A stretch of DNA of 64,000 nt. Source: Otis tarda. Its lineage: Eukaryota > Chordata > Aves > Otidiformes > Otididae. This document shows positions 22,985-62,401 of this stretch, one piece after another (within the stretch, counting starts at the first letter, position 1; each line of letters starts with the position of its first letter). The notes under the pieces were generated by a model. It was not told where the DNA came from. It saw only the letters and a program-made list of their open reading frames with translations, and ran no database searches. The stretch lies in NCBI GenBank assembly GCA_026413225.1, contig CM048552.1, forward strand, positions 215,412,553 to 215,476,552, given 5' to 3'. A program made the position numbers and the translations under genes.

Positions 22985-23895
22985 TGTGGGTTTGATGTGG
23001 GTTTAGGCTGGGCTTGGCCATGGGTTTAGCATATGCTTGGCTGTGGGTTTAGCGTAGGTTTGGCCTTGGGTTTGGCCATGTGCTTAGGTTGGGTTTGGCC
23101 ATGGGTTTGGCCATGGGCTTAGGTTGGGTTTGGCCTTGGGTTTGGCCATGGGTTTGGCCATGGGCCTAGGTTGGGTTTGGCCATGCGTTTAGCATGAGCT
23201 TGACCATGGGTTTAGGATGGGTTTGGCAATAGCTTTGGCCATCAGTTTAGGTTGAGTTTGGCCATAGGTTTGACTGTTGGTTTAGTCTGGGCTTGGCAAT
23301 GGGTTTAGCTTGGCTTTGGCCATGGATTTGCCGTGGGTTTGTCCTTGTGTTTAGGGTGAACTTGGCCACGGGTTTAGAGTGAGCTTGACCATGGGTGGAG
23401 CATGGGTTTGGCCATGGGTTTAGGGTGGGCTTGGCCATGGGTTTGTCTGTGGATTTAGAGTGGGGTTGGTGATGGGTTTAGGTTGAGTTTAGCCATGGGT
23501 TTGGCTGTGGGTTTAGGGTGGATTTGACCATGGGTTTAGGTTGGGTTTAGCTGTGGGTTTAGAGTGAGCTAGACCATGGGTGTAGCATAAGTTTGGCCAT
23601 GGGTCTAAAGTGGGCTTGGCCATGGATGTAGCATGGATTTGGCCATGGATTTGGGGTGGGCTTGGCCATGGGTTTAGGGTGGGTTTGGCAGTAGCTTTGA
23701 CTGGGGGTTTAGAGTGGGCTTGATGATGGGTTTAGATTGGGTTTGACTGGAGGTTTAGACTGAGCTAGACCATGGATGTAGCACAGGTTTGGCCATGGGT
23801 CTAGGGTGGGCTTGACCACGAATTTGACCAGGGGTTTGGCCATGGGTGTGGCCATAGGTCTTGGGGGGCCTTGGCCATGAGTTTAGCACGGATTT
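22985..23895. repeat. Minisatellite, TTTGGCCATGGG units
   Basis: About 0.9 kb of imperfect 12-24-bp units such as GGGTTTGGCCATGGGTTTAG and GGGTGGGCTTGGCCATGG. It ends about 350 bp from the ARAP1 poly(A) signal. Confidence 0.9.
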
Positions 23896-24234
23896 GGCCA
23901 CGCGTGTAGCGTGGGGTGGCCACGGCCAAAGCACGGGCTGTGGGCTGCATCGCACCGAGCAGGACCTGGCGCCCAGGCCGCGCCCAGCACCAGCCCCTCG
24001 CTGCCACGGGAGGGTGGGCGCAGGCAGAACCGCAAACGCGTGCCCACCCCAGCGGCTACCTCCCGTCCCAGCGTGCCAAGCAGAGGACCTCGTCCCGGGG
24101 TGTCACCGCTCCGGCCCCAAAAGCGGCTTTGGCCGCTCACTGCCCGCTGCACCCACGGGCTCGCCGCCTCCCGTCGTCCCCCCGCCCCGGCCACGCGTCC
24201 CCACGCGTGATCGGCAAAGACCTGGACACCTCCG

Positions 24235-24923
24235 CGCCGCTTCCCCAAGACCTTTAATATCGCCGCCCCTCACCCTGTCCCCCCGCTCCAGCAGAGACTG
24301 GGAGGGGGACAGGGACCAGACGCACCCCCTCCTCGATTTGGGGGGACACAGAGGCTCTTGACGGCACGGGGGGACCCCCGGGATGGGGCACCCCCTCCCA
24401 CGACGCTGGTGCGGCGGCCGGGCGTGCGTCCCAGGGGAAGGGCTGCTGCCGCCCGCCTTGTCGTTCGGTAAGAGAGAGACTGGAAAACAGAGGGGGCAGG
24501 GGGGGCAAAGCAAGAGCCCCCGGCCCAAAGCAGCCGGGGTGCGGGGTTGGGTGGGCTGCCACCGCCCGGTCCCCGTGGGCGCCCGAGACCCGCTCGGCCG
24601 ATGGGGGGGGGTGGCCTCGCCGCCGTTTCCCATCTTGGTTGCCCACGGGGAAGGCGAGAGGGCCCGGCGGCGGCTGCGGAGCCGGCGGGACCCCCGGCGG
24701 GTAGCGGGGTGCGGGGCTGGGACGGGCCCCCCAGGGCCGCCCCGCTGGCGGACGAACCTGCAGCAACGACGGGAGAGCAAAGGGTCGGCGGAGGGGACAG
24801 CCACCCCCGTCCCTGTGCCACCACGCTTGTCCCCGCATCCCCGGGGCCGGGGTGGCAGCGGGACCCCCGGGCAGGGGGTGCGGGCGGGGGGACGATGCTC
24901 ACCCGGCCTGTCAGGCCTCCGGC
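24235..24923 (-). other. ARAP1: ARAP1 3' untranslated region
   Basis: About 690 nt from the stop codon to the expected cleavage site just below the ATTAAA hexamer. GC-rich and unique, no other feature seen. The lower boundary is inferred from the signal position. Confidence 0.7.
24253..24258 (-). terminator. ARAP1: ARAP1 poly(A) signal ATTAAA
   Basis: The plus strand reads tttaat, i.e. ATTAAA on the transcript, the commonest variant hexamer. GT-rich sequence (GGAGGTGTCCAGGTCTTTG) follows on the transcript strand as a plausible downstream element. No AATAAA was seen between it and the stop codon. Confidence 0.65.
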
Positions 24924-54402
<29,479 letters not shown>

Positions 54403-54481
54403 GGCAGGGGTCCGGCCGCAGAGGCCTCGCGCCGCTCAGCGCATCTCCCGCGCCCGCCGAGGCTCAGGACGGCATCAGGAC
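54403..54481 (-). other. ARAP1: ARAP1 5'UTR part of first coding exon
   Basis: A clean acceptor (TCTCCCCTCCCAG|GTCCTG, AG at 54482-54483) lies 79 nt upstream of the start codon, so the 5'UTR is probably interrupted by an intron here. The segment holds short upstream ATGs (GTCCTGATGCCGTCCTGA) that stop quickly. Confidence 0.55.
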
Positions 54482-54647
54482 CTGGGAGGGGAGAGAAGCA
54501 GGGATGAGCTCGGGGTCAAGACTGATCCTGAACCGGACGGGGAGGGGGGATGGCGACGGGACGCCGAGAGCAGCGCCCCACCGAACCCCGCCACCGCGTC
54601 CCTCCCCGCTTCCCGGCCCGCCGCTCCGGCACGGCGCCCCTGCTCAC

Positions 54648-54740
54648 CTCGCCGAGCGGCGGGGACGGGATCCCCCCGCCCTCCCCACCCACCGGCGGGC
54701 AGACGGGCGCGCGGCACGCGGCGGGCGGCCCGCGACGGCG
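54648..54740 (-). promoter_or_regulatory. ARAP1: Candidate ARAP1 non-coding first exon and core promoter
   Basis: A strong donor (CGGCGAG|GTGAGC, exon edge 54648) pairs with the acceptor at 54481 to give a 166-bp intron. About 25-30 bp above the proposed start, the minus strand has a TATA-like AAAATAAG (plus-strand 54764-54771), in CpG-rich surroundings. A TGACTCA AP-1 site lies at 54879-54885. A second possible 5' exon donor (CCATG|GTGAGC) is at 55189. The start site is inferred, not shown. Confidence 0.4.
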
Positions 54741-54771
54741 CCGCCGGTGACCCCGGCGCGCGTCTTATTTT

Positions 54772-57700
54772 GGGGTTTGCCGGAGGCTTTTTTAGCCCCG
54801 CCGCATGGGAGCCGGAGGATTTCCTGACGCCGTAAACACGCCGGTGGCGAACTCTGCCCGTCAGAGTCACGTTCGCTCTGACTCAGGCAACGCCGGCCCC
54901 TCCGGCCGGCGCTCGTGGTTTCGGGCGAGCGGCCACCGCTTCTGCCTCGCCGTCCCCAGCTCGGCTCGGCTGCGGGCCGCAGGAGCCGCGCGTCCGCCTC
55001 CAGCCGCGGAAGGCGAAACGGGGACCCGGCTGCCTCCTGGCCGGCAGAGAAACCGGCGGCACCCGCGAGCTTTCCGCTGGCCCCGGTAATCCCAAAAATC
55101 CCCGAGGCGGGGTAAAACCGAGGGGTTTTACCTCTCGCCCTCTCCCAAGGCGCCGCCTTGCCGGGAAGAGGAGGAGGAGGATGCTCACCATGGAGCAGGG
55201 GACAAAGCTCGGCCGAGGGACCCGGCGAGTCCCCGCTGCGTCACCGGCGCGCTCCGGCCCTTTGCCCTCACCCGGTAAATCATTCATCGGGGCCTCGCTG
55301 CGTTCCCTCCTCGGTCAGTGATCATTTAATGTCTCCCCGAAAAGAGACGGAGAGATTCCCCGAACGGCAGAAATCGCCGAAACCCCGCCGGCTGCCGGGG
55401 ACCTGGTCGGTGGCGGGGGTCACCCCAGCCCCTCACCGCGCTTTTCGGCTCCCGAATCCCCGCGCTGCTTACCCGCCGCATTCCTGCCCGGGATTAGGCA
55501 ACGCGGCCAGGCTGTTTTGTAAGAGACTTAAAGGCGGCGTGACGAGGGGCCGGCGAGGGCTGCCAACGGCCCCCGGGACCGGGGAGGCTGCCGGCGAACC
55601 GGGAGGATGGGTCGGGATGCCGAAACGTGTCGCGGGCTCGTAATAGCCAGGGACAGAGCCCCGCTAGCCCACACCACCCTCGGTCAACCCGCGCCAGCGC
55701 CGGAGGACGCGACCGGGGATGATCGGGGAGCGAGGGGCTCAGCCAGCCTCTCTGCTCTCAGACGGGGGGGGGGTTGGATGATGGAGCTGCCGGAGAGCCT
55801 GGTGCGCCACAGGCGGGACACCCCGGAGCCCCCCGTGCCGCGGCGACGCGCCCGTCCTTCGCCCGTCGCGCCGCAGTCGCAAACCGCAGGCGAACGGTGA
55901 CGGGCAGCAGGAGAGCGCGCGGTGGTAACGAGGGCCCGGCCTCATCAGGTGAACGATGAACGAGCCGGCGCGTGCCACAGGAAGGGTGGGCTCTGGCCGC
56001 GGGCGACAGGCAAACGCAGCTGCCGCAGCCACCGCCGCCCACGACCGAGAACCGAAAGCGTCGCATCCTCACGCCGAAACTCGGCCGGCTCCGGCAAAGC
56101 CCCGACGGCCGCGGAGGCGACCGCGCGCAGCCCCCCGCGCCCCGGCAGCCCTGCGGCGCCCGGCTACGTCATCGTCGCCGCTGACGAGGCGCCGGCCAGT
56201 CGAGCGGTTTGACGGGGGCCGCCCGGTGTGGAGGTGCGGCGGCCGTCCCCCAAAGCCAGCCAGCCGGCCCGCGGCCGCCCCGCCGCTCTTCCCGCCCGTC
56301 CCTTCGAGGCCACCCACCGCGAGCCGGAGGAAAACCGGCTCAGGAGAGGAAAACCCGCTTCACGGGTCTCGTTCCCATCCCGATTCCTCCTCCGGCACCG
56401 GCGACCTGGCGCGCAAAGCCTGCCTACGCCCCGGCGTTCCCCTTTTCCCAGGCCCGTGGGCTCGGTGCAGCGAATTAAAGCGGGCGAAGCACGGTACCTT
56501 GGTATCTTGGGGCGAGGCGGCCGGCGTGCCCGCGGCCCGTGCCCGACTCCCCGGCTGAGGCTTGCGGAGGGGTCTCTGCCCACCCGACGACTTCCTCAAA
56601 CGCCGCTTCGGGAACTTGCCGAAAAGCTGAGATAGGCGTTACGAGCCCGGCGTTAGGAGGAAGGGGGGGGGGGGGACGTGTTGCAATAACCGCCGCTCGC
56701 TCACCGCCGCGCTGCAAGAGCTCACCAGCCGCGGCGAAACCCGCGGTATCTCGGCACGGCAGAGAAGCGCCGACCGCCACCGCCGTGGGAGAGGAAGAAG
56801 CCAGACCCCGGGCGAGCCCCGGCTGACGGCGAGATGGGGCAGGGCCTCGGGCGAGGGAGGAAGGAAGAAACGGGGAGGGTGGTCCCCGGAAAGCTGCGTG
56901 GCGCGGCACGGCGCCCCGACGCCGCGGCGGGGTGTCCTGGGGCCGGTGGGACAGGCCGAGCCTCGGCCAGCGGCCACCGCCCCGGGACCCCCACGGACCC
57001 CTCGGGAGGGCGGCGAGGCCTCAGGCACGGGGGTCCCGGCGGAGCCAGGCGGCGGGGGGACGCGTGGGGAGGGGGTTACTCAGCCGCCGCGCTCCCGGCT
57101 GCGTGGGGCAGCCCAGCCTGGCACCAGGGTGATTTTTACCCAATTCTGTCTAAATTAAGAAAGGATCCTCGGCTGGGAGCACGGCTGTCCGACGTCCCCG
57201 GCATCCCGAGGGACGAGCCCGGCCCGGGACCCTTCGCGATTCCCGGACGCTGCGGCTGCCACCGCCGCTCTCAGCTGGGAATCGAAAGCGCCGAAACGTG
57301 CCGACGCGAATCCCCAGCCGGAGGAAAAGGGCCGAAAGCAGAAGCAGGGCGCAGGGGTGGTACCGACCCCCGGCTCCCGGCAGCGCCGCCGCCCCCGCAG
57401 ACCTCCCACCGAAACCGCTTCACCTCGGCGGGGCCCGGTCGGCTCGGCGGCTGCGGAGCCCTGGCTTCGGGAAGACGGAGCCGTTTCGTTCTCAAGATCC
57501 CACGGCGGAGCGCGGGCCGGTAAATGGGACACGCAAATAATATTCAAACGCGCTGGCCCCCGGCGGGATTCCGAAATCAAGTCAGATCTTGCAGAGTCGT
57601 CAAAATCCAAGGGTGGAAAAGGTTCTCCGGAGCCTCTTCCTGCCGCCGCTGATTCACACCTCCCAGCGCTCCGGGTTCGAGCAGCCGGGACGGCTCCCAG

Positions 57701-57780
57701 CCTCGCCGCGGGCCGCGCGGGAGGCCTCACCGCCCCGACGCGCCCCGCTGCCGCCGGCTGGGACGCCGGCGCCGGGAACC
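54772..57780. other. ARAP1-STARD10 intergenic CpG-rich unique sequence
   Basis: Roughly 3 kb of CpG-rich sequence upstream of the proposed ARAP1 start. It may hold alternative 5' exons (donor-like CCATG|GTGAGC at 55189 on the minus strand). An inverted repeat GTCAGAG...CTCTGAC spans 54860-54882. No conserved coding sequence recognised. Confidence 0.5.
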
Positions 57781-58035
57781 GCCCCAGGGGAGACGTGCGT
57801 GGGGATGCGCGGCGTGCACGGAGACGTGGGGGGCACGCGTGGAGATGAGGGGGTGTGTGTGGCGGTGAGGGGCACGCGCGGAGGTGGGCGTGCGTGGAGA
57901 CGTGGGGCGTGCGTGGCGGCGTGGGGCATGCGTGGCGGCGCCCAGGAGCAGTGCGGTGTCAACACAACCCCGTCAACACGCCATCGACACGCCGCCATCG
58001 ACACGCCGCCATCGACACGCCGCCGTCGCCCGCCC
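57780..58035. repeat. GTGGAGACGTGGGGCGTGCG units and CATCGACACGCCGC x4
   Basis: Imperfect GTGTGGGCGTGCG-type units to about 57945. Then the 14-bp unit CATCGACACGCCGC is repeated four times at about 57975-58030. Confidence 0.8.
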
Positions 58036-58089
58036 ATCGCAGGGAGCCGGACGGGGCAGCTCGCAGAGCACCTCCCCTGCGCCAGTGCA

Positions 58090-58790
58090 CAGCGGGAGGA
58101 AGGGGATGAGGAGGGGGGTGAGGAGGGCGAAGAGGAGGATGATGAGGAGGGTGGTGAGGAAGGTAGAGGAGTGTGATGAGGAAGGGGATGAGGAGGATGA
58201 TGAGGAAGGCAATGTTAGGAGGAGGGGGAGAAGGAGGGTGATGAGAAAGAGGATGAGGAGAGTGATGAGGAAGGGGATGACGAAGGGGATGAGGAAGGCA
58301 ATGGAGAAGGTTAGGAGGAGGAGGATCAGGAGGGTGATGAGGAGGGGGATGAGGAGGGTGATGAGGAAGGCAATGGAGAAGGTTAGGAGGAGGAGGATGA
58401 GGAGGGTGATGAGGAAGGCAATGAAGAAGGTTAGGAGGAGGAGGAGGATGAGGAAGGGGATGAGGAGGGCAAAGAGGAAGGCAATGGAGAAGGTTAGGAG
58501 GAGGAGGATGAGGAGGATGATGAGGAAGGGGATGAGGAGGGTGATGAGGAAGGCAATGAAGAAGGTTAGGAGGAGGGGGATGAGGAGGATGATGAGGAAG
58601 GGGATGAGGAGGGTGATGAGGAAGGCAATGAAGAAGGTTAGGAGGAGGGGGATGAGGAGGGGGATGAGGAGGATGATGAGGAAGGGGATGAGGAGGGTGA
58701 TGAGAAAGGGGATGAGGAAGGGGATGAGGAAGGCAATGAAGAAAGTGATGAGGAGGGTGATGAGGGTGGTGATGAGGAAGGCAAAGAGGA
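58090..58790. repeat. Purine-rich array GATGAGGAGGGTGATGAGGA
   Basis: About 700 bp of GATGAGGAAGGCAATGAAGA and AGGTTAGGAGGAGGAGGATG units, almost all purine plus T in GATG. A pure (GGA)n tract recurs at 58908-58935. Confidence 0.93.
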
Positions 58791-58959
58791 GGCTGCGGGG
58801 GCCCAGTGGGCAGGGGGTTCTGCAAGCGCACGGGGGTCCCGCAAGCTGGCCAGGAAAGGGGCAGATTCGGCAAAAACCCAGCCCCTGAACCGGGGCAGCA
58901 CGAGCAGGAGGAGGAGGAGGAGGAGGAGGAGGAAGGCCATGCTGGCGTCGGGGGGGGCA

Positions 58960-59814
58960 CGGCGACACTTTCTAACCTGCGGAGCCCCCAGTTATTTTTA
59001 GCCTATTTTTGTTTGTTTCCCCTCAAGCGTGGCGCTGGCGCCGTGCCTAGCAGGGGGACGGGCGATGACCCCGGCTCGGGCCACCCCCTGCCGGATTCCG
59101 CCGGCTTTTGGGTGGGGGGAGAGGGGACGCGGGGCGTGGGGGGTGCAAAAACCCGTTATCGCTAAAAATAACCCCGATCCTGACGTCCCGGCCCAGCCCG
59201 GCCCCACAGCCGGCTGCGCGGAGCCTGGAGAACCGGCAGCTCCGGGAAAGGCCTTCACCCCGACACCCGTTCCGGTGCCCCGGATTTTTGGGGCGAAACG
59301 CCAAAAATTGGAAGGGCGGCCCCCGCAAACCCCCTCCCCGCCGTGCAGCCGGCGTCAGCGCGAGCGCGGTCCCGGCGGCGACGCCAGGCGAGAAGCCGAG
59401 TCGCCGTTACCGCAGGCCGAAGCGGCGAGCGTCCCGGTCGGGGTCGGCCGGCAGCGGCAGCGCGTGCCGGAGCGATCCCTCGGGATCTGGCGGACACCGG
59501 AGCGATCCTTCGGGATCTGGCGGACGTACCGGGAGGCGGTGAGGAGGAGGAGGAGGAGGAAGGCGAGAGAAAGGCGGCGGCGGCGGCATCGCTCGGCGGC
59601 GGTGGCGGCGACGGGCGCTGCTGGCAGGGATCCTGGCAGCGCCGGCGGAGTCGCAGCTGCCGGCGCTGTTTGGCCGTGAACTGGGACGCTGTTTGGCCAT
59701 GAACTGGGACGCGCTGGGACGGCTCGCGAACAGAAAACAAATCCGGCAGGCGGGCCCCGGGCGTCGCGCTCCCCCCAGCCTTCGTCCCGTCCTCATGGCT
59801 GGGACCCCCAGGAG
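58960..59814. other. CpG-rich unique intergenic block
   Basis: CpG-dense, with short duplications GATCCCTCGGGATCTGGCGG (59475 and 59511) and CTGTTTGGCCGTGAACTGGG (59667 and 59691). It could be a CpG island. No gene assigned. Confidence 0.45.
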
Positions 59815-60400
59815 ATGGGGGGTGAGCTGGGGGGTACTGGGATTGAACTGGGGGGCACTGGTGTGAGCTGGGGAGCACTGGAGGTGAGCTGGGTTATACT
59901 GGGATTGAACTGGGGAGTACTAGGAGTGAATTGAGGTGTAGTGGGGGTGAGCTGGGGCATACTGGGGGTAAGCTGGGGCATACTGGAGGTGAGTTGGGGT
60001 ATACTGGAGGTGAGTTGGGGTATACTGGGATTGAACTGGAGTGTACTTGGGATGAGCTGGGGAATGCTGGGGTTGAGCTAGGATACACTGGGGGTGAGCT
60101 GGGATGTACTGGGATTGAACTGGGGTATACTGGGATTGAGCTGGGGAGTACTGGGGTTGAACTGGAGTATACTGGGACTGAACTGGGGAGTACTGGGGTT
60201 GAACTGGAGTGTACTGGGATTGAGCTGGGGAGTACTGGGCTTGAACGGGGATTGAGCTGAGGCACACAGGGATTGAACTGGAGTATACAGAGGTTGAACT
60301 GGAGTGTACTGGGGTTGAATTGGAATGAGCTGGGGAGTATTTGGATTGAACTGGAGTGTACTGGGGAGTGCTGGGATTGAACTGGGGCAGACTGGGAGCA
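59815..60400. repeat. Minisatellite, about 15/30-bp unit
   Basis: About 0.59 kb of CTGGGGAGTACTGGGATTGA and GGGTGAGCTGGGGCATACTG units, downstream of the STARD10 3' end. Confidence 0.92.
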
Positions 60401-60594
60401 GGCAGCGCCCCCCCACCCTGCGCAGGCCCAGGCTTGTTCCTGCCCAGAGCTTTGGCCGCCTGAGGGAGCCGGATCCGGACGAGGGGAAAACCACCGGGAC
60501 TTCCCAAATAATTCCATGGGTGGGGCTGGGGAATTTCCTTTTTTTCTCCCAGTATCTCCACTCTGCAGGCGCTGGGAGCCATGGCATCCCCCCA

Positions 60595-61000
60595 CTCCCA
60601 GCATCCCTACGCCCAGTATCCCCATTCCGCAGAGCCATCGCATCCCATCCCTGCTCCCAGTGTTCTCTCTCCCAGTATCCCTGCTCCCAGTATCCCTGCT
60701 CCCAGTATCCCACTCCCCAGAGCCGTCGCATCCCATCCCTGCTCCCAGTGTTCTCTCTCCCAGTATCCCTGCTCCCAGTATCCCTGCTCCCAGTATCCCA
60801 CTCCCCAGAGCCGTCGCATCCCATCCCTGCTCCCAGTGTTCTCTCTCCCAGTATCCCCGCTCCCAGTATCCGCGCTCCCAGTATCCGCGCTCCCCAGAGC
60901 CGTCGCATCCCATCCCTGCTCCCAGTATTCTCTCTCCCAGTATCCCCGCTCCCAGTATCCCGCTCCCCAGAGCTGTCGCATCACCCCACTCCCAGTATCC
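60595..61000. repeat. Higher-order minisatellite, about 89-bp period built of 14-bp units
   Basis: The inner unit is CCCAGTATCCCTGCT (14-15 bp). A larger block starting AGAGCCGTCGCATCCCATCC recurs at about 60630, 60719, 60807, 60897 and 60967. Confidence 0.92.
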
Positions 61001-61147
61001 CCCCAGGACTGGGGATCCCCTGACCCCCCCCTCGCTCTGTGCACCCCAAAACCTCCCAGACCCCCAAACCCCAGGGGAGGGTGCCCCGTTGCTGGGGGGC
61101 GTGCGGGGGTGCTGCGTTTTTTAGGATTTTTGGGGAACAGCGGCGGG

Positions 61148-61172
61148 ACGGGACGGGACGGGACGGGACGGG
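61148..61172. repeat. (GGGAC)n
   Basis: Five copies of GGGAC just downstream of the STARD10 poly(A) site. Confidence 0.9.
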
Positions 61173-61321
61173 AGGATGAGGGCCAAAGAAGCCACCAGAG
61201 GTGGATTTGGGGGGGGGGGGGCTGTGCCCCATTCGGCACCCTCAACTGGGGGCACCGGTGTGCCCCCCCCGGCCGAGCCCGCAGGACAGAGGCCGCGCCC
61301 CCCCGAGCCGGATTTCTCTCT

Positions 61322-61327
61322 TTTATT
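61322..61327 (-). terminator. STARD10: STARD10 poly(A) signal AATAAA
   Basis: Plus-strand tttatt gives AATAAA on the transcript, 850 bp past the stop. It is the first canonical hexamer downstream. A pyrimidine-rich CTCTGTCCTG stretch lies beyond it. Confidence 0.6.
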
Positions 61328-61539
61328 CCTAAATAATCAGCTCCGCTACGAGGTACAAAATCTTCCTCCCCCCGCCGCGCCCCCCCGCCTCGCCCCGATA
61401 AATTGGGGTGGGGGGCGCGGGGAGCGCGGCCGGGGAGCGGCTCCCAAAATCCCGATTCAAGGCCTCGAATTGTGGCGCAGAAAGCGCTGGGACACCCACC
61501 CGGCGGCCCCCCGCCTGGAAGGGGGGGGGCGGACCCCCA

Positions 61540-61890
61540 GAGACCCCCCCAGCACACCTGGAGGGGCCGAGAGCCCCCCAGCACACCTGGAGGAGCCAGG
61601 AGACCCCCCCCAGTCCATCTGGAGGGGCCGGGACCCCCACAAATCCCCCCCAACACACCTGGAGGTGCCAGAAGCCCCCAAGACCCCCCCCTCCAGAACA
61701 TCTGGAGGTGCTGGGAGCCCCCCAACACGCGTGCCAGGACCCCCAAGCTCCCCCGAATCTGCCCGGAGGTGCAGGGCCCGCCCCCTGCTGCTCCCCAAGC
61801 CCCCCCGCATGCTTGGACAAGCCGGGAGCCCCCCAAGCCCCCCCCAGCAAGCCTGGAGGTACTGGGAGCCGCCCACCTCAACACAGCTGG
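61540..61890. repeat. STARD10: Minisatellite in STARD10 3'UTR
   Basis: About ten imperfect 30-40-bp units with CAGCACACCTGGAGGGGCCG and AGACCCCCCC. On the transcript each unit carries CCAGGTGT. Confidence 0.88.
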
Positions 61891-62173
61891 AGGTGCAGGC
61901 CCCCCCCACGCTGGGGGTCCGTGAGGGGCGGGGGTCCCACAGGAAGAGGAGATGGGGAAAGGGCTGGGGGGCCCCGCCAAGACCCCCCCTGCCCCCCCAA
62001 GAGCTGAAGGGCACTTTGGGTTTGCCCCCCACCACCCCAGCTTCCCAAACTCAGGGCGGGGGGGGGGGCCGGCAGCCGGGGTCCCGAGCCGAGCGCCGCG
62101 GAATTGCACCGACGGCGGGGTTGGGGGGGGGGAGGGCAACGCGAGGGGCCGAAGACCCCCGGGGGGGGGGGGC

Positions 62174-62401
62174 TCAGTTGACGCTGTCCTCGTCGCTGGC
62201 CTCACCGCGCTCGTCGCCGGCCTCGGCCAGGGCGCTCTCGTCGATGTTCTCCAGGGAGTCGGCGTGCTGCAGCGCCAGCTCCGACAGCCGCAGCGCCGGC
62301 AGCCGGCTCTGCTCCGGGAAAAGCCAGGGCTTGAAATCGGGATCGTGCTTCAGCTTCCAGGCGGGGTACTTCAGGCAAGCCTTGTACATCCTCTTCATCG
62401 C
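62174..62401 (-). CDS. STARD10: STARD10 last coding exon
   Basis: 228 nt: AMKRMYKACLKYPAWKLKHD ...LQHADSLENIDESALAEAGD... EASDEDSVN stop (TGA at 62176-62174). Acceptor CCTCCCAG. The acidic C-terminal serine cluster fits a CK2 site. Confidence 0.95.
   Translation of the reverse strand, partial: AMKRMYKACLKYPAWKLKHDPDFKPWLFPEQSRLPALRLSELALQHADSLENIDESALAEAGDERGEASDEDSVN

Larger units (their letters stand above)
61300..62173 (-). other. STARD10: STARD10 3' untranslated region
   Basis: About 0.85 kb from the stop codon to the AATAAA hexamer. It contains a C-rich tandem array at 61540-61890, so the transcript carries repeated CCAGGTGT-type segments. The end is inferred from the poly(A) signal. 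Confidence 0.6.

Noticed and set aside
57884-58960. Arg/Met-rich 334-codon frame and its antisense Pro/His or Leu/Ile-rich frames
   Set aside because: Read-through of the purine-rich array. All frames are open and there is no domain.
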